The notes under the pieces: generated by a model
The model's database searches: none
What the model saw: only the letters and a program-made list of their open reading frames with translations
What the model was told of the DNA's origin: nothing
Translations under genes and position numbers: made by a program
Part shown: positions 51,461 to 59,797 of the stretch, piece by piece
How positions within the stretch are numbered: the first letter of the stretch is position 1
Layout: each line of letters starts with the position of its first letter
Source of the DNA: Luteolibacter flavescens
GTDB lineage: Bacteria > Verrucomicrobiota > Verrucomicrobiia > Verrucomicrobiales > Akkermansiaceae
Reading direction: 5' to 3'
Assembly (NCBI RefSeq): GCF_025950085.1
Contig: NZ_JAPDDS010000003.1
Span: 248,001-312,000, forward strand
Length of the DNA stretch: 64,000 nucleotides

Positions 51461-51783
51461 GCCTCGCCATGCCCCGGACCTCCGAAGACCTGCCTGACCT
51501 CAAATCCCTGGAGGATCAGCAGCGTGCCCTGGAGGCCCAGATCCAGAGCATCCGCGCGGAGCCGGAGAAGATCCTGCGCGAGGCTCAGGAACAGGCAGCC
51601 ACCATCCCGCCGCCGGACGATCTCGCCGATCGCCGCCGGCAGCGGATGTTCGAGGAAACGGTCTCGCGCCGCCAGATCCGCAACGAACGCCGCACCCAGG
51701 GCCGCAGCCTGCTGCTCCTGCTGCTGCTGCTCTGTGCCACCGCCGCCCTCGCGGCGTGGGTGGTGAAATTGTTCGTGGCTTGA
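51457..51783 (+). CDS. Hypothetical small tail-anchored membrane protein
   Basis: 108 residues. Acidic helical N-terminus (LKSLEDQQRALEAQIQSIRAEPEKILREAQEQ), basic segment RRQIRNERRTQGR, and a terminal helix SLLLLLLLLCATAALAAWVVKLF. ATGA overlap with the preceding gene, whose product has the same coiled-coil/tail-anchor layout, so the two may form a complex. Function unknown. Confidence 0.65.
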   Translation: MSLAMPRTSEDLPDLKSLEDQQRALEAQIQSIRAEPEKILREAQEQAATIPPPDDLADRRRQRMFEETVSRRQIRNERRTQGRSLLLLLLLLCATAALAAWVVKLFVA

Positions 51784-51877
51784 GACTTTCCGGCCGCATT
51801 CCGGCCTTCGCGAACTTCTGCGTCAGTTGCCGATTTTCGTCTCTGGCAAATTTCCAGAACATCGGTTAGAGGGGGAA

Positions 51878-52822
51878 ATGTCCAAACGCCTCCGACGTAG
51901 CCTTGCCGCCCTGCCCCTCTTGACCGCCGCCGCTCTCGCCGGTGATCCGGCATCGTCCTTCGCCGTCACGCCACCGGCTCCGACCGGCACCGGCTTCGAC
52001 CTCTCGAAGCTCTTCAATGCCGCCGACGTGAAATACATCGGCAGCTTCGACATGGACTTCGACAACTCGGTCGGCAACCTGGAGACCCACGCCTTCCAAG
52101 CCTCGGCCTTCCTTTCGCAGCCGATCCAGCTCGGCTCCGACTGGCAGTTCCTCCCGCAGTTCTCCTACGAGGCGATGCTGATGAACACGACGGGCCCGGT
52201 CCCCTCCCTACTCCTTGGAGACGAGGACCTGCACGAGATCGAGCTGTCGCTCTACTTCCTCCGCCTCAACGACACCTCGCCGTGGGTCTATGGCGCATGG
52301 ATCAATCCGGCGCTCGCCACCGACTTCCAGGGCATCAGCGGGGATGACTTCTTCCTCGATGCCGCAGGTGGCGTGGGCTACAAGCTGAATGACCGCCTGA
52401 TGGTCGGCCTCGGTGCCGCGGCGCTCAATATCACGGGCGACACCACGTGGGCCGCGGGCCCGGGCTTCGCATGGCAGCCGAATGACCAGACGATGGTCTC
52501 GCTCTTCGGCCCGAATTTCCGCGCCACCCACGACATCACGCCGAAGTGGCGCGTGGGCGTCGAGGTCCGCCCGAACGGCGGCATCTGGAACATCGACACC
52601 GCCCTCGGCTCGGCGAACATCGACTACACGAACTTCCGCGCCGGCGTCACCAGCTCGCACAATCTCGCGGGCGACCTGTGGCTGAGCTACGGCGCGGGCA
52701 TGACCTTCGGCGGTGAAATCAACGTCACCACCACCGATGGCTCGAAGGTCTTCCAGAATCAGCTCGATGACCTCGAAAGCGGTCTCTACGGCTTCGTCGG
52801 CCTGGACCTGAAGAGCTGGTAA
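51878..52822 (+). CDS. DUF6268-like outer-membrane beta-barrel protein
   Basis: 314 residues. A good Shine-Dalgarno (AGAGGGGG) 4 bp before ATG 51878 sets the start. Signal peptide SLAALPLLTAAALAG. The mature chain has alternating hydrophobic/aromatic strands every 10-12 residues (VKYIGSFDMDFDNS, SDWQFLPQFSYEAML, DFFLDAAGGVGYKLNDRLMVGLGAAAL) and ends with F-V-G-L-D-L-K-S-W, an aromatic C-terminus as for beta-barrel insertion. Resembles DUF6268 proteins. Role unknown, perhaps porin-like. Confidence 0.7.
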   Translation: MSKRLRRSLAALPLLTAAALAGDPASSFAVTPPAPTGTGFDLSKLFNAADVKYIGSFDMDFDNSVGNLETHAFQASAFLSQPIQLGSDWQFLPQFSYEAMLMNTTGPVPSLLLGDEDLHEIELSLYFLRLNDTSPWVYGAWINPALATDFQGISGDDFFLDAAGGVGYKLNDRLMVGLGAAALNITGDTTWAAGPGFAWQPNDQTMVSLFGPNFRATHDITPKWRVGVEVRPNGGIWNIDTALGSANIDYTNFRAGVTSSHNLAGDLWLSYGAGMTFGGEINVTTTDGSKVFQNQLDDLESGLYGFVGLDLKSW

Positions 52823-52832
52823 GCGGAAAAGT

Positions 52833-52888
52833 GGCTCCGGCATCCTGCCGGAAGCCTCCCCTGCACCGGCTTGCCGCAAGATGCGGCA
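52833..52888. repeat. REP-like palindromes between convergent genes
   Basis: Hairpin GGCTCCGGC-N5-GCCGGAAGCC at 52833-52856 and TGCCGCA-AGA-TGCGGCA at 52872-52888. The second shares the consensus GCTTGCsGCAnGATGCsGCAGC with 55221-55244. Lies between an outer-membrane protein gene and the SET gene, where hairpins may terminate both transcripts. Confidence 0.55.
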
Positions 52889-52946
52889 GCCACAGGCAAG
52901 CAGAAGCACTCACGCCGCGAAGGCGCTCACCCGGGCGTCTCGCGGC

Positions 52947-53504
52947 TCAGCTCTTCTTCGCAGCAAGGATCTCCTTCAACTGCGGCCACTGCTCCCGGCT
53001 GACGATGTAGCCGACGCAGCCCTTCCGGCCGCAGAGGCAGGGATGATCCTCGTAGCAGGAGACATCGAAGGCGTAGTCAAAGGTGAGTTCCTCGCCCGCC
53101 TTGATGTCGCGCAGGGCGTGGATGAAGATGCGCTTGCCATCGATCCACGCCTCGCAATTCGGCTCGCAGGAGTGATTGATGAGGCGTGCCGTATTCCAAG
53201 GCACGTCGCCATCGATGTCGTAGCGCTCGGTGAGCGTGAAGATGTAAACGGCGGCATCGCCGGTGGCCTGCGCCTTCGCGTGCTGGGCCCAGGCGCGGCG
53301 CTCGCTCTCCTCCTTGTCGATCAGCTCGCCGACATACTCGATGATCTTTTCTTCCGCGGGGATGGCGCGGGTCGCGTAGACGCCGCGGCCGTGGATGGCG
53401 GAGTTTCGCACCTCGCAGAGGTCGCTCAGGCCGCGGGACCAGAGAGCCTTGAGCTTTTTATACAAGGCGGCTTCCTCCTGGAGCTTCTTCGGTTTTTTGG
53501 CCAT
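52947..53504 (-). CDS. SET-domain protein-lysine methyltransferase
   Basis: 185 residues, a compact SET enzyme. SET motifs: IHGRGVYATRAIPAEEKIIEYVGELI (SAM-binding start), RLINHSCEPNCEAWI (residues 108-121, substrate/knot motif), GEELTFDY (137-144). A post-SET zinc site CLCGRKGC gives CxCx4C with Cys 156, 158 and 163, which with Cys 113 would bind one Zn. N-terminal basic helix with no other domain. In Chlamydia a small SET protein (NUE) methylates histone-like Hc proteins, so the Lys-rich BlaI-H1 fusion elsewhere in this window is a candidate substrate (inference). Confidence 0.88.
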   Translation of the reverse strand: MAKKPKKLQEEAALYKKLKALWSRGLSDLCEVRNSAIHGRGVYATRAIPAEEKIIEYVGELIDKEESERRAWAQHAKAQATGDAAVYIFTLTERYDIDGDVPWNTARLINHSCEPNCEAWIDGKRIFIHALRDIKAGEELTFDYAFDVSCYEDHPCLCGRKGCVGYIVSREQWPQLKEILAAKKS

Positions 53505-53513
53505 GTGCGGTCC

Positions 53514-54140
53514 TCACTTCCCTTGGACTTGCTTCCTCGCGATCGGCGGCAGTTCCATGTTCTGCGGCAGCGTGATGAAGAGTCGCTGGAGATCAGCAAC
53601 GGTCAGGCCAACGCCATCGATAAACGTCCAGTCGTTCTTCTCCTTGTCCGACACGGCCACCTGGAAGCCGGTGCTGCGGATGACCACGAACTTCGGCGTC
53701 ACGCCTTTCTGGGCAGGCTGGGCGATGCGGTACTCGGTGACGGTGGGAATGAGGACGATCCACTTCTTGTGGATGAGCTTTTCGACCTTCTTGCCATTCT
53801 CCTCGACCACTTCCTTGCCCGGCAGGACCTCGTAGGAGGTCGGCACTCCCTGCGGCTGGAAGGAGATCAACTGGACGCCCTGCTGCGCCATCTGTGCCGG
53901 GATCTTGGCGAGCTGCTGCTGCAGCTTCTCCATGCCACCGGCGCGCTTGGCGGCGCGCTCCTTCCACTCCGGGTACATGCGGTCGATGGCCACCTCGTGC
54001 TTGCCGAGCACGACTTGCTCGCCGAGCGCCTTCACGGCCGCCACGGCGGAATTCGTCACTTCGACCGGTGCAGCGGCCTGGGCCTGACCACGCGTCACGG
54101 GGAGCAGGCACAGCAAGGCGGAGAGAAAAAGGAAACGCAT
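53514..54140 (-). CDS. Hypothetical secreted protein
   Basis: 208 residues with start ATG 54140 and signal peptide FLFLSALLCLLPVTRGQAQA. The mature protein begins with a helix (VAAVKALGEQVVLGKHEVAIDRMYPEWKERAAKRAGG) and then strands EKLIHKKWIVLIPTVTEYRI and KFVVIRSTGFQVAVSDKEKNDWTFIDGVGLTVADLQRLF. Such a helix-plus-curved-sheet pattern with a final DG-W-T-F-IDG resembles small NTF2-like domains. Upstream frame to 54449 is not coding. Located 9 bp upstream of the SET gene on the same strand, so possibly co-transcribed with it. Confidence 0.65.
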   Translation of the reverse strand: MRFLFLSALLCLLPVTRGQAQAAAPVEVTNSAVAAVKALGEQVVLGKHEVAIDRMYPEWKERAAKRAGGMEKLQQQLAKIPAQMAQQGVQLISFQPQGVPTSYEVLPGKEVVEENGKKVEKLIHKKWIVLIPTVTEYRIAQPAQKGVTPKFVVIRSTGFQVAVSDKEKNDWTFIDGVGLTVADLQRLFITLPQNMELPPIARKQVQGK

Positions 54141-54289
54141 CGCGACGCATGGATGCCCCGCCATTCTTCCGGCGTCAAGCGCGCCAGAATCCCGCCCGCC
54201 GTTGGTTTTTCGCGGAATTTTAAAAACCTTCGGCCCGATTCCGGAATCCGCTTTGCTTCGACCCGGCGCTTTGCCAACCTCCGCGCCCC

Positions 54290-55192
54290 ATGTCGAAACC
54301 GGCTCTCGGAAAAGGCCTCGGTGCCCTGATTCGCAAACAACCCGGCGCTCCCTCCCAGGACGCCGCTCCCGGAGCCGATGGTCTCGGCCGCGCCAAGGAG
54401 GTGCCGATCGACAAGGTCGTCCCCAGTCCGCTGCAGCCGCGCACGACATTCATCGAGACGCCGCTGGACGAGCTGGTCGAGTCGATCCGCCAGCACGGCA
54501 TCATCCAGCCGCTCATCGTCCGCCCGGTGAATGGCACCTACGAGCTCATCGCGGGCGAGCGCCGCTGGCGTGCCTCGAAGAAGCTCGGCCTGACCACCGT
54601 GCCGGTCATCGAGCGCGAGGCATCCGACCGCGACGTGCTGGAGATGGCCCTCATCGAGAACCTCCAGCGCGAGGATCTCAATGCCATCGAAGAAGCAGCC
54701 GGCTACGTGCGCCTCGCGAAGGAATTCTCCATGAAGCAGGAAGAGATCGCCGTGCGCGTCGGCAAGTCCCGCGCGAGCGTGGCGAATGCGATGCGCCTGC
54801 TCGACCTGCACCCGGACGTGCAGCTCCTGGTAGGCCAGGGCCGCCTCAGCGTGGGCCACGGCAAGGCGATCCTCTCCATCAAGGACAAGGACGCCCAGCT
54901 CCTCGCCTCCGACCAGATTCTCAAGAAGGGCCTGAATGTCCGGGCTGCTGAAAAGCTCGCACAGACCTTTGACCCCGCCGCCGTGAGCGATGACGGCAAG
55001 GCGAAGGGAGCGGCCTCCACCCCGGCTGCACCGGACGCCCATTTCCGCGCGCTCCAGAACAAGCTGCGTGACCGTTTCGCCACCCACGTGGCCATCCACC
55101 ACGGCGCGAAGAAGGGCAAGATCGAACTGGAATACTACGGGGACGACGATCTCCAGCGCTTGCTCGACCTGCTGGGCATCGACGATCTCTGA
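54290..55192 (+). CDS. parB: Chromosome partitioning protein ParB
   Basis: 300 residues. N-terminal ALGKGLGALI (ParA-stimulating basic motif), ParB/Srx CTPase domain with LVESIRQHGIIQPLIVRP, the GERRWRASKKLGL box and MALIENLQREDLNAIEEA. HTH domain: FSMKQEEIAVRVGKSRASVANAMRLLDL and LSVGHGKAIL. C-terminal dimerisation HGAKKGKIELEYYGDDDLQRLLDLL. Binds parS sites near the origin and slides as a CTP clamp. No parA is next to it, which is unusual, and I saw no obvious parS (TGTTTCACGTGAAACA-like) in this window. The gene is flanked by a secreted protein gene and a peptidase. Confidence 0.93.
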   Translation: MSKPALGKGLGALIRKQPGAPSQDAAPGADGLGRAKEVPIDKVVPSPLQPRTTFIETPLDELVESIRQHGIIQPLIVRPVNGTYELIAGERRWRASKKLGLTTVPVIEREASDRDVLEMALIENLQREDLNAIEEAAGYVRLAKEFSMKQEEIAVRVGKSRASVANAMRLLDLHPDVQLLVGQGRLSVGHGKAILSIKDKDAQLLASDQILKKGLNVRAAEKLAQTFDPAAVSDDGKAKGAASTPAAPDAHFRALQNKLRDRFATHVAIHHGAKKGKIELEYYGDDDLQRLLDLLGIDDL

Positions 55193-55220
55193 TCCTCGCC
55201 ACGGCGGTCTCGTGCAGCGG

Positions 55221-55244
55221 AGCTTGCGGCAGGATGCCGCAGCT
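55221..55244. repeat. REP-like palindrome
   Basis: AGCTTGCGGCA-GGA-TGCCGCAGCT, an 11-bp perfect stem with 3-nt loop in the 66-bp space between parB and the peptidase gene. Same family as the hairpin at 52872-52888. It may also terminate parB. Confidence 0.55.
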
Positions 55245-55258
55245 ACTTTCATCACGTC

Positions 55259-56209
55259 GTGAAACGCTTCCCGCTGATTCTCCTGCTGCTCATCCTCGCC
55301 GGGGCGGCCACGATGTATCTCTGTGGCAAGCCGAAGCCACCGGCGGAGCCGACACGCCTGACCTACCAGGCCATCCCGGACAAATTTGCAGCGGAGTTTT
55401 CCGGTGAGAATGCCTTCAAGCACGTGAAGGCGATCGTCGATCTCGGCCCGCGTCCGCCCGCCAGCGAGGGCTACGAGAAGACGCTGCAGTATCTCGAAAA
55501 GGATTTCGCGGCGAACGGCTGGACCACCGTGCGGCAGAAATTCACGCGCAGCACGCCGAAGGGCCCGATCGACTTCACGAACCTGCTCGCACGTCACAAG
55601 TCGGGCGAGGCGGACTGGGCGAAATCGACGCCGGTCATCATCGGTGGCCACCTCGACAGCAAGAAGATGGACTTCGAATTCGTCGGCGCGAACGATGGCG
55701 GCTCCTCGACCGGCGTGATCCTGGAAATGGCACGCGTGCTTTCCGCGGATCCCGCTTCGGCAGCGAAGGTGGAATTCGTTCTCTTCGACGGTGAAGAGGC
55801 ACTGCTCCACACCATCACCCCGACTGACGGGCTCTACGGCAGCAAGCACTACGCGCGCGAGATGACGAAGCGCCACAACTGGCCGGCATTCGGCATCGTG
55901 CTCGATCTCGTGGGCGATGACGACCGCGAGTTCCTCTACAATCCGGAGACCCCGGCGAGCTTCGCCGTGGCCGTGGAAGCCGCAGCCCGCGAATCCGGCA
56001 TGACCAAGCTCCGCCGCTCGCCATCCGCCATCCTCGACGATCACGTCCCGCTCCAGGAAGCAGGCCTCCCCTGCCTTCACATCATCGGCGACTTCATGAA
56101 CATGCCCTACTGGCACGAGCCCGGCGACACGATGGAAGTCATCGACGCGGATGCACTGAAGAAGACGGGAAGAACGACGCTGAGGTTCCTCGCGGCGGTG
56201 GCCCAGTGA
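55259..56209 (+). CDS. M28-family zinc peptidase / glutaminyl cyclase-like
   Basis: 316 residues, GTG start, N-terminal hydrophobic helix (FPLILLLLILAGAATMYLC) as signal anchor. Zn-ligand motifs in order: VIIGGHLDS (His), GANDGGSSTGV (Asp bridging), FDGEEA (Glu pair), VLDLVGDDDREF (Asp) and MPYWHEPGDT (His). The YWH-x-PGDT ending and size fit the glutaminyl-peptide cyclotransferase subgroup of M28. Would act in the periplasm on peptides. Monocistronic, between REP-like palindromes. Confidence 0.85.
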   Translation: MKRFPLILLLLILAGAATMYLCGKPKPPAEPTRLTYQAIPDKFAAEFSGENAFKHVKAIVDLGPRPPASEGYEKTLQYLEKDFAANGWTTVRQKFTRSTPKGPIDFTNLLARHKSGEADWAKSTPVIIGGHLDSKKMDFEFVGANDGGSSTGVILEMARVLSADPASAAKVEFVLFDGEEALLHTITPTDGLYGSKHYAREMTKRHNWPAFGIVLDLVGDDDREFLYNPETPASFAVAVEAAARESGMTKLRRSPSAILDDHVPLQEAGLPCLHIIGDFMNMPYWHEPGDTMEVIDADALKKTGRTTLRFLAAVAQ

Positions 56210-56232
56210 TGGGTGGTTGTTTCCTTTCGTAG

Positions 56233-56371
56233 CTGAACGACTGCGTCGTTCAGGCTGGGGGCGGCACGAAGATTGTCCCCGGGCACGATTCGCCCTCGGG
56301 CGCAGGGCGTGCAGGCGACTCGCAAGCGGCGACTTGCCGCGACGCGCGAGAAGCCGGAGCGACGCAGTCGC
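56233..56371. repeat. REP-like pair in the 56210-56400 gap
   Basis: CTGAACGAC-TGC-GTCGTTCAG at 56233-56253 and GCGAC-GCA-GTCGC at 56359-56371. The cores CGACTGCGTCG and CGACGCAGTCG are reverse complements, so the two lie in opposite orientation, as in a BIME. The 105 bp between are GC-rich with more short repeats (GGGCACGATTCGCCC). Confidence 0.5.
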
Positions 56372-56400
56372 CCCGCTACATGGCGCTACTTGGCTCTACC

Positions 56401-56862
56401 TCAAATCCCCTCCCCTACCACCGGCCAAAGCTTTGCGACAAGCGGCTCTTGCGCGGCCTCCATGCGCTGGCGGTCGGCGGGCTCCTCATCCTCATGACCG
56501 GCTAGGTGCAGCAGGCCATGAACGATGTAGCGGAAGAGCTCGCGCAAGGGGGGCTCGCCATTTTCCGCGGCTTGGCGAAAGGCTACTTCCACGCCGATGA
56601 CGATCTCCCCGTGGTGGAAGGTGATGACATCCGTCTCGCCCTCAATGCCCATGAATTGCTCGTGGACCCGCGCGCTCGTCTCGTCGTCCACCAGGGCCAC
56701 CTCCACGCAGTCGTGCTCCAGAATTGGGGCATCGTCGGTGGCGAGATGGCTGGATCGGATTTCCTTCGCGGCGAGTGCCCCGCCTTTTTCCAGCGCGGTC
56801 AGCCACGCCTCCGGGATCTCGGTGCGCTGCTGGTTGTTTCCGACGATGAGTTCCACGGGCAT
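56401..56862 (-). CDS. ybeY: Endoribonuclease YbeY with variant metal site
   Basis: 153 residues, family length. VDDETSARVHEQFMGIEGETDVITFHHGE (D-V-L-S-F region) and the metal motif RYIVHGLLHLAGHEDEEPADRQRMEAAQE. YbeY normally has HxxxHxxxxxH; here the third ligand position is Asp (H-x3-H-x2-G-x2-D), with an additional His two residues earlier. The Asp variant is known in some metzincin proteases and may still bind zinc. Required for 16S rRNA 3' maturation and 70S quality control. It is the third gene of phoH-pgpH-ybeY, 5 bp after pgpH. Confidence 0.88.
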   Translation of the reverse strand: MPVELIVGNNQQRTEIPEAWLTALEKGGALAAKEIRSSHLATDDAPILEHDCVEVALVDDETSARVHEQFMGIEGETDVITFHHGEIVIGVEVAFRQAAENGEPPLRELFRYIVHGLLHLAGHEDEEPADRQRMEAAQEPLVAKLWPVVGEGI

Positions 56863-56867
56863 GGCAA

Positions 56868-58589
56868 TCAGGAGGCGGCGCGTTGTTGCGGCTGGTCGGA
56901 GGGCGATGGAGACGGGGAAGTGGATGGACTCGTGGCCGGAGGTGTCGCCGGTTTCATCGGCTGGGTCTTTGAGCCGCCACCCTGTCGCTTTTCCAGATCG
57001 GACTTGCGACCGAGCGTGCTCCGCTCGTCATCCTTCGGGTAGTCGATCCGCGTGTGAAGCATGCTCCGCAGCGTGGCGCAAAAGCTGTCCTTCACCTTCG
57101 CCAGATCACGCATGGATAGGGCGCATTCATTGAGCTGCCCGTCGCAGACGCGGCCGTTCACCAGATCCTCGACCATGGTGCGGATCTTCGCGGGCGTGGG
57201 CTTTTTCAGCGAGCGGGACGCGCTCTCCACGATGTCCGCGAGCGATACGATGCCGCTCTCGCGGGTGCGCGGGCGCGGGCCGGGATAGCGGAAGTTCTTC
57301 TCGTCGATCTTCGGCAGGTCTTCCGGGTTTTCGAGGCCCTTCTCCACCTTCTCCAACTCGGCCTTCTTCTGCTCCTGCGCGCGGCGGTGGAAGTAGCTGA
57401 CCAGCGAGTCCCCGTGGTGCTCCTGGATGATGTCGATGACCTTCGGGTTGAGCTTGTGCTTCACCGCGAGGTCCACCCCGTCCTTCACGTGGGCGATGAT
57501 GATGAGCGCGCTCATCGTGGGCGTCAGGGAATTGTGGGGATTCTCCACGCCGTCGCCCTGATTCTCGATGAAATACTCCGGTTTGCTGAGCTTTCCGATG
57601 TCGTGGTAGTAGGCGGAGACGCGGCACATCGCGGCATTTGCCCCCACGCTCTCCGCGGCGGCCTCGGCGAGCGAAGCGACCACCAGGCTATGGTGAAAGG
57701 TGCCCGGCGCCTCAAGCTGGAGGCGGCGCAGCAGCTTGTGATTAAGGTCGCTCAGCTCCAGCCAGGAAATATCCGTGGTGAGCTGGAAGGCCCCCTCCAG
57801 CACCGGCAGCAGGCCGCTGACCAGCAGGGCGATCAGGATGCCCATGCCCAGCGCGGCGAGCGAGCTCCACAATGCCTGCTTGAACCCCTCGAGCTGGTCG
57901 GCCATCCCGGGCATCAGGTCGATCCGCTCGAAAAGGATGCACAGCAGCAGCGAGGCGAGGCCTGCATAGACCCCCGCCCGCAGGAGCTGCACGCGCTTTC
58001 TCACGCGGTAGGACGCCTGCACCGCCACGAGCCCGCAGACCATGCTGACGGCCAGGAAGATGAGGGCGTCCTCCTTTGGCATCACCAGCGCGCCCAACAG
58101 GGCGGCATAGACGGTGGAAAACGTGCCGATCCCCTTCCCCAGCAAGACTGCATGAATCATGGGGATGAGGGCGAAAGGGATGAGCAGGAATTTCATCTGC
58201 CCCGGCATCTCGCTCTTGTCCACCAGCAGCGAGATGCCGCGGACGAGGAGCAGATACCCGGCGAGGCCGCCCAGGATGAGGATGATGCGGCCATTCCGCC
58301 CGGCAGCGACCTCGTGGTTCGTGTGCAGGACGACGACGGCTGTCAGCGCGATCACCGCGCCGAACAAGGCACCCCGCAGCGCATCGTCGGCGAAATTCGT
58401 GTCGGAAGCCGCGCCGAAGACGGTCACGGCGACGACGACAATGAACATCGCGAAGAGCGACAGCCGCACCCAGACGCTACGGTCGAGGGTGAGCGCCACC
58501 AAATTCTCCGCATGAATCCGGCGCTTGCGGCCGGACGAAAGTCCGCGGCGCGCGAGGCGCCAGCGTTTGAAGGCATCGATGAATCCCAC
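56868..58589 (-). CDS. pgpH: PgpH-like HD phosphohydrolase lacking the extracellular 7TMR-HDED domain
   Basis: 573 residues, GTG start. Seven predicted helices, then an HD domain: APGTFHHSLVVASLAEAAAE, RVSAYYHDIGKLSKPEYF (HD motif), IIIAHVKDGVDLAVKHKL, EHHGDSLVSYFHRRA and a following GPRPRTRESGIVSLADIVESASRS. PgpH in Listeria degrades c-di-AMP. Typical PgpH has an about 250-residue extracellular HDED sensor between helices 1 and 2; here only about 14 residues (SDTNFADDALRG) separate them. The C-terminus has an extra Pro/Ser-rich tail. Between phoH and ybeY, the conserved order. Confidence 0.88.
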   Translation of the reverse strand: MGFIDAFKRWRLARRGLSSGRKRRIHAENLVALTLDRSVWVRLSLFAMFIVVVAVTVFGAASDTNFADDALRGALFGAVIALTAVVVLHTNHEVAAGRNGRIILILGGLAGYLLLVRGISLLVDKSEMPGQMKFLLIPFALIPMIHAVLLGKGIGTFSTVYAALLGALVMPKEDALIFLAVSMVCGLVAVQASYRVRKRVQLLRAGVYAGLASLLLCILFERIDLMPGMADQLEGFKQALWSSLAALGMGILIALLVSGLLPVLEGAFQLTTDISWLELSDLNHKLLRRLQLEAPGTFHHSLVVASLAEAAAESVGANAAMCRVSAYYHDIGKLSKPEYFIENQGDGVENPHNSLTPTMSALIIIAHVKDGVDLAVKHKLNPKVIDIIQEHHGDSLVSYFHRRAQEQKKAELEKVEKGLENPEDLPKIDEKNFRYPGPRPRTRESGIVSLADIVESASRSLKKPTPAKIRTMVEDLVNGRVCDGQLNECALSMRDLAKVKDSFCATLRSMLHTRIDYPKDDERSTLGRKSDLEKRQGGGSKTQPMKPATPPATSPSTSPSPSPSDQPQQRAAS

Positions 58590-58773
58590 GGTGAGGCAAC
58601 TGGGTTGCTAAACGCGGCCGGCGGCGGATAACCCCGCGGGCGGGGCAGACGGTTAGAAGATCCGGCACCCGTTTGCAATGCGCAAATGCCGTAGGTGGGC
58701 TACCCGCGGGAATTGCCCTCCCCACAAGGAACCGAGCGGGACCGGATCGCCTATCTCATTATTTTCCAGATCT

Positions 58774-59742
58774 TTACGAAACCGATGACCGATGCGCATC
58801 GTATGCCTCGATGATGCGCCCGACGACCGGGTGGCGAACGACGTCCGCACCCGTAAAGCGCACGAAATCAATGCCCTCGACACCTGCCAGCGCCCGCTCC
58901 GCCTCAAAGAGGCCGGACGGCACGTGGGGCTTCAAATCGATCTGCGATCCATCGCCCGTGACCACCATCCGCGACTCCTCGCCGAGGCGGGTCAGCGCCA
59001 TGAACATCTGCTCGCGGGTCGTATTCTGGGCCTCGTCCAGGATGACAAAGGAGCGGGCCAGCGTGCGCCCGCGCATGAAGGCGAGCGGCGCGATCTCGAT
59101 GGTGCCGTCCGCGAGGTAGCGCTCGCCTTCCTCGTGGCCGATCATGTCGTGGATCGCGTCGTAGAGCGGGCGCAGGTAGGGCGCGACCTTCTCCCGGAGA
59201 TCGCCGGGCAGGAAGCCGAGTGCCTCCCCAGCCTCGACTGCCGGGCGGGTGAGCACCACGCGGTGAACGCGCTTTGCCTTCAGCATGGACAGGCCCATGG
59301 CCATCGCGAGGTAGGTCTTGCCGGTGCCCGCCGGGCCGAGGCCGAAGACGACGTCATTCTTGTCGATCGCCTTCAGGTAGTCGAATTGCCGCGGGGTCTT
59401 CGGCACCACCGGCTTGCGACCGCGCAGGCCGAGCAGGCGGATGCCGGACAGCTCCGAAACCGAGCCACCGCCCTGTGCCGCCAGATCCACCGCCAGCCGG
59501 AAATCCCGACCCGCGATCTCGGACCCATGGCGGCGCGCCTCCTCCAGATCGGAAAACGCCGCAGCAGCACGCTTCACCGCCTCCTCCGCGCCCGAGAAGA
59601 TGATCCACCCGTCCCGCGTCACCGCGCGCACGCCCAGTTTCTCTTCCAGATAGCGCAGCTCGCGGGTGTCATTCGCAAAGAGCGAATTCAGGAACGCCGC
59701 GGTCTCATACTCCAGCTTCATCTCCGTCTCCGGAACACTCAT
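58774..59742 (-). CDS. phoH: PhoH family ATPase
   Basis: 322 residues. N-terminal KH-like/RNA-binding part (LRYLEEKLGVRAVTRDGWIIFSG), then the PhoH ATPase core PKTPRQFDYLKAIDKNDVVFGLGPAGTGKTYLAMAMGLSML (Walker A), RVVLTRPAVEAGEALGFLPGDLREKVAPYLRPLYDAI, and RTLARSFVILDEAQNTTREQMFMALTRLGEESRMVVTGDGSQID (Walker B and sensor). Cytoplasmic, linked to RNA metabolism with YbeY. Heads the phoH-pgpH-ybeY cluster, though 184 bp without a gene separate it from pgpH (58590-58773). Confidence 0.94.
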   Translation of the reverse strand: MSVPETEMKLEYETAAFLNSLFANDTRELRYLEEKLGVRAVTRDGWIIFSGAEEAVKRAAAAFSDLEEARRHGSEIAGRDFRLAVDLAAQGGGSVSELSGIRLLGLRGRKPVVPKTPRQFDYLKAIDKNDVVFGLGPAGTGKTYLAMAMGLSMLKAKRVHRVVLTRPAVEAGEALGFLPGDLREKVAPYLRPLYDAIHDMIGHEEGERYLADGTIEIAPLAFMRGRTLARSFVILDEAQNTTREQMFMALTRLGEESRMVVTGDGSQIDLKPHVPSGLFEAERALAGVEGIDFVRFTGADVVRHPVVGRIIEAYDAHRSSVS

Positions 59743-59797
59743 CGGGTCTAACTAATCACTTGGAAGCGCCCGGGTCAGGTGGAAATTCGCGCCACAT

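Noticed and set aside
54095-56116. 673-codon minus-strand frame opposite parB and the M28 peptidase
   Set aside because: Shadow of two clearly identified + strand genes.
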